In this document: piece after piece, positions 11,850-23,462 of the stretch | Layout: each line of letters begins with the position of its first letter | How positions within the stretch are numbered: the first letter of the stretch is position 1 | Made by a program: the position numbers and the translations under genes | NCBI GenBank assembly: GCA_019649035.1 | Contig: BMAT01009044.1 | Location: 194,546-228,580, forward strand | DNA length: 34,035 nucleotides | From: Elysia marginata | Lineage: Eukaryota; Mollusca; Gastropoda; Plakobranchidae | Direction: 5' to 3' | Notes under the pieces: model-generated | The model's database searches: none | What the model saw: the letters and a program-made list of their open reading frames with translations, nothing else | Told to the model about the DNA's origin: nothing

Positions 11850-13670
11850 AAAAATATTATTTTGCAAACTTTTTAGGAGGTTATTGAATTGGCTGTAGAG
11901 AAATTTTTCAGTCTGCAGAAAAAGTTACTCGTCGAAACAAAAGTGTGAAAAACTTTTTTGAGTCTATTGTGATATTTTTTTTTCTTTAGAGTCGGCCGGT
12001 AGAGGGCGAATTTCGTGGGGGTATGCAGCGACTACTTTTAAACTATCTAACGAGTACGCAGCCAAAAAATCATGTCTTTTTTGCTTCTTTCCCAGAAGAA
12101 AATTCAATTTAGACTAACTATCGACTATCAGGTAGTTTTGAAACTTCTTGGCTTCTTTTACGGAGAATATTGCTATATACGATATAATGTGTCATTTTAT
12201 AAATCTCAAATATCTGCGAGGGGAAAACATAACCACGCTAAAAATTTTGACAATAGTTAATTCACTGTGCAAACTTCAGTCTAAAATGCGAAAGGCCTTT
12301 TGAAGAAACATTGCGGTTTTAATGGAAACAACAAAAAAGATCTATTGCATGATATTGTTTGAAGGGTTTTGACATAACAGAGCTGAAACCAATACCAACT
12401 CAGGCTTGTGCAGTCCAAACAAACAAACAAATCATGGTCAAAATTGTCTTATTAGTATTACTTTCCAACTTGGGTGCGAATTTATGACATTTTAAAATTA
12501 AAAAAAAAACATAAATATAATAAATACTAGTATTTTTACACCAACCCCTGAACACTAAATTAATGTAACTTTTTATTTCCGCTTTTTTGCAAGTACCAAT
12601 TTAAGCAATGCACTGCCACCCACCTCATAACTTCATGAATTCTGTAAATTCATTTTGAATATAGGCTGCAGCAAAAAGAATCGTCACGATAAACCGAATT
12701 CCAGTTTTAACTGAAATGTGACCACACTCAGTTTATAGCTTTTAGCTGTCGCCCCAAGCGAAACAAAATAGAAAAAAAGCAAAAACAAAACTAGGATGTC
12801 TTACATCAGAAATGTTCACGCTTTGAGTGCAAGCCGTGAAAAGTGACAGTGAAGCGAACGTTTTTATTCGTTCTCTTTGATTTAAAAATGAACCTTCACA
12901 TTTCTGGGACAAAATACTTGTAATGTTATATTAATTGTATAATGCCGTTTGAAACTTAACAGAAAACTGACACCTTTGAAAGTTAAGAAAAATATTCGAA
13001 TGGATTGAGACAATTCATATGCTGAATGTTAGCGTGTTGAAAAAAAGCATTTATGACATAAACATAGATTGTAAAAATAAAGTTTAAAAAATCAAAGCTT
13101 AAATATTTAATGCTCTAAAACGCACTGCCACTTTCAAACACACACATACACACACAAACTTACAGAAAGTAGGATTTCGAGGACTTAAATTTTTATTTTA
13201 TTGTAATAATAATCTATTAATAAGTGAGATAGGCAAAAAATGATGACAAATTAAGCGAGCATTTCTAGACGGCATGGACATGTCAATTTTGATAGTTCTA
13301 AACTGTCTTGAAGATTGGAATGAGTATGATTTCAAAAGCGGAAATATTCGGTTTTCCAATATGCGTCGTAGCAATTTATGAAATTTTCGGCCGTTAATTT
13401 TTTAAACTTTACCAAGCTGTGAAGCATACGAAAATGGTTTTCAGAAACTTTTTTTTTAATGAAATGTTTAACTTAATGAGAACGACTAATAGAATCGAGA
13501 CATAATGTTTTTGAATTACCGGTATTTTAAATTTTATATTAATTTAGTTGATGATTCTAGACTGATAATTTTTAATTTAAATTTAGGACACTACGAATAG
13601 AGACTCAATATCTAGATTGATGTAAACAAAAATATTAAAGAGAATAGGGTCTTTACTTTGAATAGCTTTT
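11850..13670. other. AT-rich stretch, no gene seen
   Basis: Only a short CA-rich tract at about 13138-13158 stands out. A small GC-rich patch (GTCGGCCGGTAGAGGGCG, near 11991) has no partner that I could find. Confidence 0.5.
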
Positions 13671-14040
13671 AGGGCTTCATGAGACCTTGCTTCTAGATCT
13701 AGGTTTACCTGAAGAAGAAGAAAAGAGGAAAGGGGTTCTTAATTCTAGAAATACATATTGCCTAAAAAAAAGGAAGGAAAAGTAGAGAGGTTGGTAGATA
13801 CGAAAATACAGAAAGAGGGTGGGAGAGGAGGTTTTGAGCGGCAAAATCTTAGTCAAACTGAGAGCAGAGAGGGGGACAATACAGACGATGAAAACAGAGA
13901 ATAAATAGAAAAAAGAAGGAAACAAATACAGGAAGTTAAAGTGTGATTATCTTATATTATAAGAAAAGGTTGTAGATTGAGGAAATTATAAAATCTAGGA
14001 ACAAACGTTTGAAAGAAGATAGATAAACAAATAGAGACAG

Positions 14041-14052
14041 TGAGAGACAGAG

Positions 14053-14095
<43 letters not shown>
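14041..14095 (+). repeat. (GA)n microsatellite
   Basis: A nearly pure GA tract. Minus-strand Ser/Leu-rich frames through it are artefacts of the repeat. Confidence 0.95.
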
Positions 14096-14100
<5 letters not shown>

Positions 14101-14672
14101 AAGCGGATGGGGCAAATAATAGTCTTTTATGAAGCGCTTCATAACACATAGTATAAATAAAATCGCATACAATCGTAGGCCTACATGCAACACTCAAAAG
14201 ATCCCATTAACAGAACTTTTTTGCTAAACAAAGAAAACAACACTACCATGCTACCTCATCTGCTTATCATTCACCCAATAAACTCTTATCATTTTTAAAC
14301 TAACCATCAACAATATATAGGCAATATGGTGCAATTTTAGTGCTGAGAGCCATTTAGATGCTTTGTAAACAAGTAAGCTTTTTTTATTGATGCCTATAAT
14401 GTTTGGCCTTGACTGTTGCACCTAGCTGCCAACTTTTATTTGAAGTGCTGCTAAGACAACGGTACTTATAATTTGTTCTCACGGTGTAAAATTATTTTCT
14501 TACTCGAACACGTACTTTTATTTCGAAAATTTGTTTCTTTTTCCTTTTTAACTATTTGGTCTCCACTGACATTGTATCGATAATCCCTATCACATTTGAC
14601 TTTCATGGCAATGATTAAGGTATCCCTTTATCATTTTGAAGTGTCTCCTATTCACGTCCCAGGTCCTTCTCG
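14096..14672. other. AT-rich spacer, no gene seen
   Basis: No supported feature between the GA and CT tracts. Confidence 0.5.
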
Positions 14673-14682
14673 CCTCTCTCTC

Positions 14683-14716
<34 letters not shown>

Positions 14717-14764
14717 CTCTCTCTCTCTTTCTCTCTCTCTCTCTCTTTCCCTCTTTCTCTCCCC
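14673..14764 (+). repeat. (CT)n microsatellite
   Basis: A CT tract with CCT and TTT interruptions. It lies about 600 bp from the GA tract and in opposite strand sense, so the two could pair as an imperfect inverted repeat. Confidence 0.95.
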
Positions 14765-15531
14765 CACCTCCCTTTACTAATATACGTCGCTCTGTCTCTC
14801 TTAGTCTGTCTATCTATCTGTTCCGATTCATTCTAAAGTCAAATATTACATTTTCAATGCCTGTTGTTAGCACTCTGAAATATGTTACTTTTCACTTTAC
14901 TAACAATGTTGTACTCAGTTTTTATACGAACAGGTTCAAGTTTGACTCATGCCACGAGGGTTTTCCTGCCACTCCGCTCTTTTAATTTGCACTCTTCGTG
15001 ACGACACGAAAAATTCAAGAAAGGGAACTTTCACAAAGACTTTCTTTACTTGTCCTTATTGTTGACATGTATCAGACGCTCACCCTCCCTGGTTTCCTAA
15101 CAATAGGCACATCTTTCTGATTTCCACTACAATGTAAATAGCCTCACAATGCAGGGACACATTTTATTAGTTTCTACATACAACACAACGCACAGTCTTC
15201 CTCCGGCCTGGGTAATATTTACTGTACGATTTCACTTCACGACAGGTTGAGAAAGAAGTTACCCAGTGCAGACTGAAATAATGCTTTTCTACCGTATGTT
15301 GAGTTCACCTAGGTCAGTAAGCCGAGATGATTGTAAGAAACATTGTGTAACGCTTTGTTGTTTAGCATCACTCTTTTAAGAGTACCTCTCGAATGTACAA
15401 ATAGTAGAAAAAAATTCTCAATGGGTCCCTCTCACATTTTTTTCTTTCGCGGAATCCAAAGCAAGAAAAATAACTCGGTTTGAGTTAACACAATTAAGCA
15501 TGCTCGGTGAGAAAAGTTTCAAAGTTAAATA

Positions 15532-15532
<1 letters not shown>
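14765..15532. other. spacer, no gene seen
   Basis: No supported coding or RNA feature. Confidence 0.5.
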
Positions 15533-15562
<30 letters not shown>

Positions 15563-15576
15563 CTTCTTCTTCTTCT
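15533..15576 (+). repeat. (TTC)n microsatellite
   Basis: About 14 perfect TTC units. Confidence 0.95.
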
Positions 15577-15920
15577 GTTTCTTTTTTCTCTTCTTTCACT
15601 GTTGTTGATTAAGAAGGAAGCAATTTTGCTCGAAAGGGATACTAGTTTTTATTTATAAAGACCAGCAGAACAATTATATAGATCATTTGTCCTCTTTTGC
15701 GATTTGCATTAAATGACAATATTGTCCTAAACAGTGATTAAAGTTTTTTTTTAAAGGAAAAAAAATTATATTTTGGTAAAAATGCGCACGTGCTTCTGAA
15801 AAGTTAAAAACAAAAATTTCTTCAAGTAACAATAAACTATAATTATACTACATTTCTATGATTCTTAGTCCTCTTAGATGAACTTGCCATAAAATCATCT
15901 TTTTGACACATATTTATATT

Positions 15921-15976
15921 TTATCTATTTATCAATCTATCTACCTAGCTATATATCTATCAATCTATCTATATAC
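15921..15976 (+). repeat. degenerate ATCT repeat
   Basis: Interrupted ATCT/ATTT units, a weaker relative of the array at 16157. Confidence 0.7.
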
Positions 15977-16057
15977 TTACGTGAGAGTCTAGTATTTGTA
16001 CAATAGAAGAAAGTTCTCAACATTTCTTTTGATTATGGATCTTGAATATGTGTATAA

Positions 16058-16145
16058 CTAGATTTAACTTATATTTCGTCGCTAAAGCGTTGCCTTAATT
16101 GGGTACGAAACAACGCTGTAACGACGAAATGTAAAATAAATCTAG
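16058..16145. repeat. long hairpin: about 34-bp inverted repeat, 18-nt loop
   Basis: The left arm (16059-16092) and right arm (16111-16144) are reverse complements apart from a few mismatches. They share the blocks CAACGCT and CGACGAAAT, and the outer edges AGATTTA and TAAATCT. The loop is 18 nt. The compact, symmetrical form resembles a very small foldback MITE or a cruciform-prone site. The ATCT microsatellite starts 12 bp downstream. No protein or RNA role is shown. Confidence 0.8.
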
Positions 16146-16156
16146 ACTTTGCACAG

Positions 16157-16227
<71 letters not shown>

Positions 16228-16231
16228 CATC

Positions 16232-16262
<31 letters not shown>

Positions 16263-16289
16263 CTATCCATATATATGTCTATCTATCTG
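16157..16289 (+). repeat. (ATCT)n microsatellite
   Basis: About 33 ATCT units with a few CCAT and TTAT variants. The open frame of repeated Ser-Ile-Tyr-Leu across it is an artefact. Confidence 0.95.
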
Positions 16290-16299
16290 TACATTTTCG

Positions 16300-17160
16300 T
16301 CTCTAAATATATACTCTCTGTATATACGTGTATACAATGTTCTTGTCCACGAGACATACTGCTTTATAATTTTCCATTTGCATTGCGATAAAATCACCAA
16401 TTGCCTTAAGCTCATAAGTTCAAAAGGGGCATTTGTAGGATCTCAATCGTAATTTGATCAAAAGAAGTTGCATTTTGCCATTCTTGGAGAACTAGCAGAA
16501 TAATGCGTTGAAAATGGGCATTCTAACTACGATAAAAATGAAACTGTGCCCCCAGCAAGACTCGTTTGTTTCTTGCCTTCTCTGAACAACGATTTTTTCA
16601 TGGGTTATCACACATAATCAGTCCTTACATCTACATTTGTCCTATTGGAAAGATAAAATTTCTTTACACATTGTACTCGTTTGTTGATGCGTACACTTCA
16701 AGACAAAGTTTCTTTCAATGTCACTTAATTGAGTACAGCTTTATGATTGAAAACGGCTTTATTGTTATCAGCTGATATCCTTTATTTCATTTCGTGTAAC
16801 ATTAAACACTTGAACCTGGGAGGGTAAAAATGTAATCACAACAAAAAATTTACATTGTTTTCATGTAAAATAAGCAGTCTGGCGATAATTGTGCTTAGCT
16901 GGAGATAATAATGTATTTAAAGGTTGATATCTTAGAACAACCCTATTCTATTGTTTAATGACAATGCTGTGTTTGTTTTAAAACAAATAATGCTGAACCA
17001 AAAGATTTCGCAGTAAAAAAAATCTCTACACTTTCGTGTCGTCAGTCTTCAGATTATCCAACGAAGCAAAAAATAATCATGTAGATCTGTTTAAGCAAAA
17101 GCAGGTTCATTATAATGTATTTTTTTTCAACTATGAGCGAATGTTTTATAAAAGTAAGGG
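16300..17160. other. AT-rich stretch, no gene seen
   Basis: Short frames only and no recognisable motif. Confidence 0.5.
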
Positions 17161-17162
17161 AC

Positions 17163-17165
<3 letters not shown>

Positions 17166-17197
<32 letters not shown>
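17166..17197 (+). repeat. (GA)n microsatellite
   Basis: About 16 GA units. Confidence 0.95.
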
Positions 17198-17198
<1 letters not shown>

Positions 17199-17199
17199 C

Positions 17200-17850
17200 G
17201 TTTTCCTTCTGTGTTGACTCAAGGAGTTTGAAAGCAATTAAAAATAGAAATGTAAACATGTGGCTTCATAGGCCTCATCTTATTGACCTTTTCGCTAAGA
17301 ACATTAATTTTATTTTAGAAACCTTTACACAAATAATAGAAATGTAAGTGTATGCGCATCAACTTTATTTCGGATAAAAATAACTTGAAAAAAAAAACTA
17401 AACGTAATGTACGAGCTTATGATTATGTAACAGTATGGCATACTGTTTTCACCCATGTAAAATTTTGCATTTGTGATATTCTTTAATATTGTTCAAATTA
17501 ATATCGTATTTAGAAAGTCTTTTTCTTTGTAAGCCAAGCCAATCCAACAGTTTCCTAGCTCTATATTAAAAATCAAGCAAACAAATATACACATAGAAAG
17601 TACCCGTGTTTTATTTTTCGTTCAAATGTATTCACATGTGTATAATAATTATTTATTTTTCACATGTGTATAGTTTATACTTTCTCTTCTTTTTTCATGT
17701 TGATATATCCAGTTTTTCTTTTGGTCTTTATTTGATACTCCGTTGACTTGTATTCATACAGACAATTCTCAATAGCTCTGTTTCATCTTTATTCCCAGCC
17801 TACTTAAAATATTATCTACTCCTTTTATTTTCATTTTTTTTCAATCCCCA
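17200..17850. other. AT-rich stretch, no gene seen
   Basis: Nothing supported. A short direct repeat of a CACATGTGTATA-like sequence occurs near 17633 and 17661. Confidence 0.5.
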
Positions 17851-17916
17851 ACTGCCAAGCCGCGGTTGAAGCAGCTTCTACTCTGAGGGACGATTAGTCA
17901 AAATTTATATTCTCAG

Positions 17917-17979
17917 GTGTCAACGGCTACTGAGGACTCTTGGAGGAACGCCAAGACTATAGCCGCGTCCCGTTTGAAA
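17917..17979 (+). CDS. possible internal exon (21 codons, phase 0/0), unrecognised
   Basis: A 63-bp segment is bracketed by an acceptor-like sequence (TTTATATTCTCAG, ending at 17916) and a strong donor (AAA|GTAAGT at 17980). It is open in the frame that starts at its first base and encodes VSTATEDSWRNAKTIAAS plus RLK, a soluble and well-mixed peptide. GC content is about 50%, clearly above the AT-rich surroundings. The length is an exact multiple of three. It is too short to be visible as an ordinary long open frame. I recognise no family. It may belong with the candidate at 18821-18955, which is also phase 0/0 and on the same strand. The acceptor tract is weak, so this is a hypothesis. Confidence 0.25.
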
Positions 17980-18090
17980 GTAAGTCTTCATCTTGTCCAA
18001 TTGGCTTTTCTTAGGGGGGAAAAAGGTTTTCTGCTGGCGTTGATGCCTTCTTTTATAATAATCAAGGACCCTTTATATTGACTGTATTTT

Positions 18091-18204
18091 ATGCTGGATG
18101 AGAAGAGGCGGAAGAGAGATAGGGGACCCCCGAGGCTTCACGTAAAGCACAACTTCTTTTTTTCTTTCCTGACGGTACGGTGTTTGGTGGTGGGAGTAGA
18201 TTAG
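18091..18204 (+). CDS. small open frame, basic N-terminus, unrecognised
   Basis: ATG at 18091 opens 37 codons beginning MLDEKRRKRDRGPPRLHVK and ending at a TAG at 18202-18204. The start is basic and charged and the rest is hydrophobic. There is no initiation-context support and no recognisable domain. It is listed only because it lies between the two exon candidates. Confidence 0.08.
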   Translation: MLDEKRRKRDRGPPRLHVKHNFFFSFLTVRCLVVGVD

Positions 18205-18820
18205 ACAAAGGGAAGAATTGTAACAGAGGGCAATGAGCAAAGGCATAGTAGGAATTCCACGCAGAGTTTTAGTTTGTTTTCCCTTTTTCTACTCAATGTT
18301 TGTGCTCTTAAAGAATGGAAAAAGAGGGGGAGGGGATAAGATCATGAAGGGATTTGAGGGTGTAATTTGGAAAACGTAAAACTTTAACGAAAACAATGAG
18401 GAAAAAATGCAGAGAGGAAATGACAGTTTGCATCAATTTGTTTGGTAAAGGAAAACGCACGGACAAGTGATATTTTTTCCTACCATAGAGTTGTCCTCTC
18501 CTGTGTCCAATTCTTCCTGCAGTTGTCTCCTATTGCTTTTTAACAATGGCGGATATTATTTGAGTGTTTGCCGAAATTGCCATCAATTCTTTTCTTTTCC
18601 TTCCTGCTCTCGCTTAGAATACCCCTCCTCTTCTTCAAGACAACGACATTACCAGCAGCAGCTTTCATCATTCTCTTTCTGCTCCTTGTCTACCTATCTT
18701 GTTTCTGGTCCAGTATACACGGATCGGACGTATGGACGAAACGGTTTAAAGTCTTATTGTCTTCCTTTCATCGTTACTTATTTTCAAGCGGTTTCCTAGC
18801 TCCACGCCCTCTTTCTTCAG

Positions 18821-18955
18821 ATCACCGTTTGGAGAAGGCGGTCTTCGGGAGGCTTTCGGCTGTGTATACTTTGTGTCCTCTCGTTGTATTTCGGGACGCT
18901 TGTGCCCCTTGCTTGCTCCGTGGTGCTGCTCTATTTGTATTGTTGTAGATCTCAG
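18821..18955 (+). CDS. possible exon encoding a membrane-spanning segment
   Basis: A good pyrimidine-rich acceptor (CGCCCTCTTTCTTCAG, ending at 18820) precedes a 135-bp segment (45 codons, phase 0/0) that ends at a usable donor (CAG|GTGGGA at 18956). The peptide starts with a basic stretch, ITVWRRRSSGGFR, then runs about 28 hydrophobic residues beginning LCILCVLSLYFGTLVPL, and closes with CCRSQ. The layout of positive charges followed by a hydrophobic helix fits a single membrane span with a cytoplasmic N-terminus. If unspliced, the frame stays open to a TGA at 19097-19099. Caution: the plus strand here is pyrimidine-rich, which removes stops in all three frames and favours Leu, Phe and Ser codons, so chance is a serious alternative. 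No family is recognised. Confidence 0.25.
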
Positions 18956-19616
18956 GTGGGAGGGACAATCACATTCATCATCCTCTCCACAAGGAACATT
19001 GTATACCGTCTTGGCGCCGTCAAAACAAACAGTTCTCTCCAGTCAGTGCTTTCCGTCAATCGAATTTACTACGACCTTAGGGTCTCTCAACAGTCATGAG
19101 ATTATAACTCTATCAGTTTCTTTTTCTTTCGTTCCCAAACTTCTTTAAATTCTATGTACTTAGTCTGCAAACATGCAAACTTCTAATTATTTTCTGTAAC
19201 TTTTACAGTTCATTCTGTTTATTTATTTTCTTTCTTTTTTTCATTACGGACTTCTTCATATCTTTTTATCTCTCAAATCTCTTTCTTTATTTTTCTCCCC
19301 AACCCTCCAGCTCTCTTTCCTCGTATCATCTATATAATCCATCTCAATATTGGTATCTGTGTATTTTTCAACAATGATTAATTTTTTTAAAGTTTTCATT
19401 TGCTCGTTTTTGTGTTACGCTTTTCAATTAATGAGTTGAAAGAACATGACAAAAATGTAATGAGAAGATTAAAAACGAGGGGGGGGGGCGGGGAGAATAA
19501 AAAAAGAGGATAAAGGGAAAACAGGAGGCAAGACGGTTACCGGAATTACCGAAAGCAGGCAGAAGCGAAGAGGTTGTAGTAATAGTAGAGTAGTATTAGT
19601 AATTGTAATATAGTTG
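18956..19616. other. pyrimidine-rich then AT-rich spacer
   Basis: The open frame from the exon candidate runs to 19099. Beyond that I see nothing but a poly-G run near 19480-19488. Confidence 0.45.
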
Positions 19617-19625
19617 TAGCAGTAA

Positions 19626-19687
<62 letters not shown>

Positions 19688-19753
19688 AAAGTAGGAGCAG
19701 TAGTAACAGTGGTAGAAGTAATTGAAGTAGTTGTAGTAGTAGTGGGTGGTAGC

Positions 19754-19829
<76 letters not shown>

Positions 19830-19930
19830 ATAGTAAAAGTAGTAGTGGTAGTAGTAAAAGTAGTAGTAGTAGTAGTAGTAGTAATAGTAAAAGTAGTAGT
19901 GGTAGTAGTAGAAGTAGCAGTGATATAAGC
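19617..19930 (+). repeat. long (TAG)n/(AGT)n microsatellite
   Basis: Over 300 bp of TAG trinucleotide, with diverged units (AAAAG, GGTAG) in the middle. It is the longest microsatellite in the window. Poly-Ser, poly-Val and poly-Leu/Thr open frames through it on both strands are artefacts. Confidence 0.97.
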
Positions 19931-20613
19931 AATAGGTCGGGAAAAGGAGAGGATGGAGAAAAATAGGGGGTAGAGAGGTGGAGGGAAAAAATTTCTTCTT
20001 TCCCTTCTTTTTCTACTTCATATTCTTTTTTTTCTTGTTTTTCTTCATCATCCTTTTTAATTATGCAGAGGGAGAACAAAAGGAACACGTAGGTGGAATG
20101 GACCACATAAATCAGTAGGCCTCTTCAGTATCAAGTATTGGACTATAAGGTCTTCTCAAATGCCGGAGCTGCTTTTCATTTCTAACAAACCGATAGGTCT
20201 TCCATTGACATTGGGGAAAAATCATACAGAATAACATGTGAATAATGTTTTGGATCCTCAAAGACCACCTGAAGTCAGATTACGAAATTTTACAAAAAAA
20301 AAAAATTGACTTCGAATTTGAACGTAAACTTTGAACAAGATGTAAACTATACTTGTGGTACTACAAAACTTTTGCAAAAAACAGTAAGTTTTAAAAACTT
20401 GAGAAAAAGAGAAAAGTAAAAAAATAGAGGTCCTTTCTTTAAAAAATTGCTATGTCTTCACATTCTCTTACCTGCGAGTAGCAAAAGAAAAAATAAGGTT
20501 AGGTAAATATTTTTAATATTGACTAAATTCCAGCCCTTCATGAATGACTAAAAAGTGCACATTTTTTCCAAGTCAAGATCTATAATTTTTTAATCTCTAG
20601 ATCTGTGATTTAT

Positions 20614-20840
20614 ATGAGACTTACCTTAATGTTATCGCTTGTTCTTTATGTTTCTTGTGTACAGCTAAATGTTGGTTGAGTGTGGTGCGATGTGGGTCTT
20701 CCCGTTTAAGTTAACACGTTGGTGTTTGCTTCTTCAGAAACTTAGTGGCGCAATGGTAAAAACCATGTTTCTCTCAGTGTCATGCGGTAGATACCGAAAC
20801 TACTAACGTTATAAGGCAAAGATTCGAGTCATACTAAAAG
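20614..20840 (+). mobile_element. dispersed repeat with tRNA-like part, copy 1
   Basis: The segment 20614-20645 (ATGAGACTTACCTTAATGTT...) matches 30901-30932 closely. Both copies then show a weaker shared block (TTTAAGTTAACACG here, TTTAAGTTAGCAAG there). In this copy an A-box-like TGGCGCAATGGT (20745-20756) is followed about 65 bp later by the B-box-like AGATTCGAGTC (20820-20830). I infer an old SINE-like family with two divergent, same-orientation copies in the window. The boundaries are rough. Confidence 0.45.
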
Positions 20841-20849
20841 GCAAGTATG

Positions 20850-23450
20850 TTTCGAACATTTCTTCTTACTTCTCTCCTTTGTTAATTTTGTATCTTAAAA
20901 ATATTTCAACCAATTTAGTCTAGAACAGTCTGACTGTGCATTATTGTCGAAGGTGTGGCTGTGCTCGCTGCTAGAGTATTTGAGCAATATTGTAGTAAGA
21001 AATGTATAGTTATACTAAACCATACAGTTTTTGTTTAGATCAAGTGAAATTATTAATTCATTCTGCTTTGGACGAAACTAGTTCAAGTGGCTCATTGGAT
21101 TCTGAAATGTAATTCATTTACAAGAGTTTGTGTACCCAAAATGATAATCATGATGCACAGAGTCTTCAGCGGTTCATAGCTTTGCCCGAATTTAAACCAC
21201 AGCTGAGGCGAATAAGATGTGAAAAGCAAACACCTAGGTGTTTACTTCTTCAGGAAAATGCCCCATGCTGTTATTAACTTTCAAACAGAAACGCAAAAAA
21301 AAATTAAACAAAGATCCCACTGTTTTTCTGCATCGAAGACACTTCTTCGGGCAAGACAAGATAACGAAACGCGGTTGAAAGAGACTAACGATGCTGACCA
21401 CTGATCCCTTTCTTCTTGCTATAATTCACGAGGTACCCCATTAACAAAACAGATTTTCGATTTCATCTTCATTTGAGTTTTACCCACTTGAAAAATGGTA
21501 TGAATGTTTGAAAACTTTCTCAGGACATTGCCTTATGTCAATTTTTTTTTTACTTTTTAGAAAGTTTTGCATAATTAGGCTTGATAAAACCATGCATGGT
21601 TCAGAACATAGCTAATCATTATAAACCGAATGAGGACAGTCATGTTCGGCCCATTTTGAGGCAAGAAGCATGAAGTTTGCGTAGATGACGATGATGATAA
21701 ACTTTCAGTTTCTTTCAACCAAATACGCCAGCATCAAGCACTAAATAAAAAAATAGAAATGGTTCACTTAAGGGCAAACAGATATCTTTATAAAGGTTAT
21801 TAGGTCAGGTTATAGTTAATTCCTCATGACCGGAGGAGTTCCCTAAAAAGAAAAGAAAACCCCAAAACGAAAAAAAGACCTTGTAATATTTCAATATCTA
21901 TTTTACGAAAATCGGAAGCTAAAAACGGACTCACTTAAAAAGAAATTCATTTAAGCGTAGTTTCGGAAATCTGCTTTGGAATAGTTTTAACAAACGAGTA
22001 TTCACAGAACGTGCGACGTTGAAAAAAAAACAAACAAGAACTGTTTTCTTTTGCCGCCAAATATTCTGATGCCTGGATTTAGGTTGAATGCAAGTCTCAT
22101 TAAGTTATCAATTGCCACCTGAATTATATCTAATGGCACATCAATGTAACCAAGATATTTTTTACCCCAAAAATTGTACTCAATACCACGGAAGACCAAT
22201 ATCTAAACTCTGAATAAAGGCAAAAAAAAAAAAAGATCAGCGTGCCATTTTGAAAACCAATTCAACAAAAGGTCATATATGTCGAGCTTGTTATAATAAT
22301 ACAGAGGAAAAATAAAAACACAATAAAAGAATCCTTACTAAAAAAAAAAAACCAGTGGATGCAGTTTCATAAGCAAGAACATAGGGACTAGAAGCGTACA
22401 CTTGGAACAATGCTTTGGCGCGTAAAATCCGAACATGTCCCAACTCAAACGGAAAAATGAAACCAAAGGAAACGAAAAACGTTTAAGCTGCCTGGAGCCA
22501 GTCTTATTGTAATAAATGACGTTTTAACCAAAAATACTTTTCTTAATTTTAGGTAAAGTTTTCCAAAATGCGTCTGTATAATGTGTGTGAGGGGGTCGAG
22601 GTGGGGTTCCGGATGGGAAGTTTGGAAGAAGGAGGGGAGGAGGTTATCTTTTAACATGATCTGACTGAACTTGTATTATAATTAAAATCTTGTAGAAATT
22701 GCCTTGCGTGAAATCTAAGGTTAATTATGTTAATGGTTTACATTCTTTCGCGAAATCAGCGGCTAACAAAGTATAAAAAAGCAGCAGATTATTAGTTGCG
22801 CTCTTCGAATTGCCTGCTAACGAAAAAAAAAATAACCAGGGGAGACATTTCAAAAGGAGTAACTTCACGGAAGAGATGGCAACAAAGTTTCGTTATCAGC
22901 ATGCATGGTTTATTTCATGAATAGGCCGGTACAAGCATAAAAGTTGTGAAGATATGCCTCAAGATTTTTCCTTTTAGAGTCAAAAGTCGAGAGAACTAAG
23001 CGAAAAAATTAAACAATAGGAAAGATTTATTAATGGTTTTGACTGTCAATTGGGACAAATCTACATGAATGAAAATTGTTTAATGCATTGGTACCAACGT
23101 TTTCGAAAAGAGCCCATATTTAGTTGGAAATAGAAGATTCTCTGTCTAAGAAAAAAGAGACAGAGAGTACAAAATTTTTCATAGTTTTCGACAATTTCCC
23201 TCGCCTATAAATTGAATTATGTTTTTACAAACCAACTGTCTGCCATTTTTTTGTGAAAAATGTTAATATTACGGTTTCGAAAGTGTTTAATTTATCTATT
23301 GTTTAAAACACGCATTCATCTTTTCTATTCTAGTCCCCCAAACCCTTCGAGGGTTGTAAAAAAATTTTTGCTTTAAACTTCATCATTTCTCTATTACTGA
23401 TGAAACATACAAAAGATTTTCACCGACTCAAAGCTTAGGATGTCTGCTAC
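20850..23450. other. long AT-rich stretch, no gene seen
   Basis: Short frames only. The 61-codon plus-strand frame at 21219-21404 ends in a charged stretch but matches nothing I can name. No tandem repeats or element ends were found. Confidence 0.5.
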
Positions 23451-23462
23451 ATGGAAGTGCCT

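Noticed and set aside
14041..14764. Inverted GA/CT tracts as one functional structure
   Set aside because: Complementary microsatellites 600 bp apart are common in this window, and no supporting sequence between them suggests a unit.
16149..16391. 80-codon frame with Ser-Ile-Tyr-Leu repeats
   Set aside because: Translation of the ATCT microsatellite.
18467..18948. Two overlapping frames of 110 and 126 codons
   Set aside because: All three plus-strand frames are open because the strand is pyrimidine-rich. Composition explains the length, and only the splice-bracketed segment was kept.
19546..20106. 186-codon minus-strand frame rich in Leu, then Thr
   Set aside because: It is the TAG/CTA trinucleotide repeat read in one frame. 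Low complexity, with no conserved block outside the repeat.
23341..23355. AACCCTTCGAGGGTT as a regulatory palindrome
   Set aside because: A 6-bp stem with a 3-nt loop is expected by chance in 34 kb.
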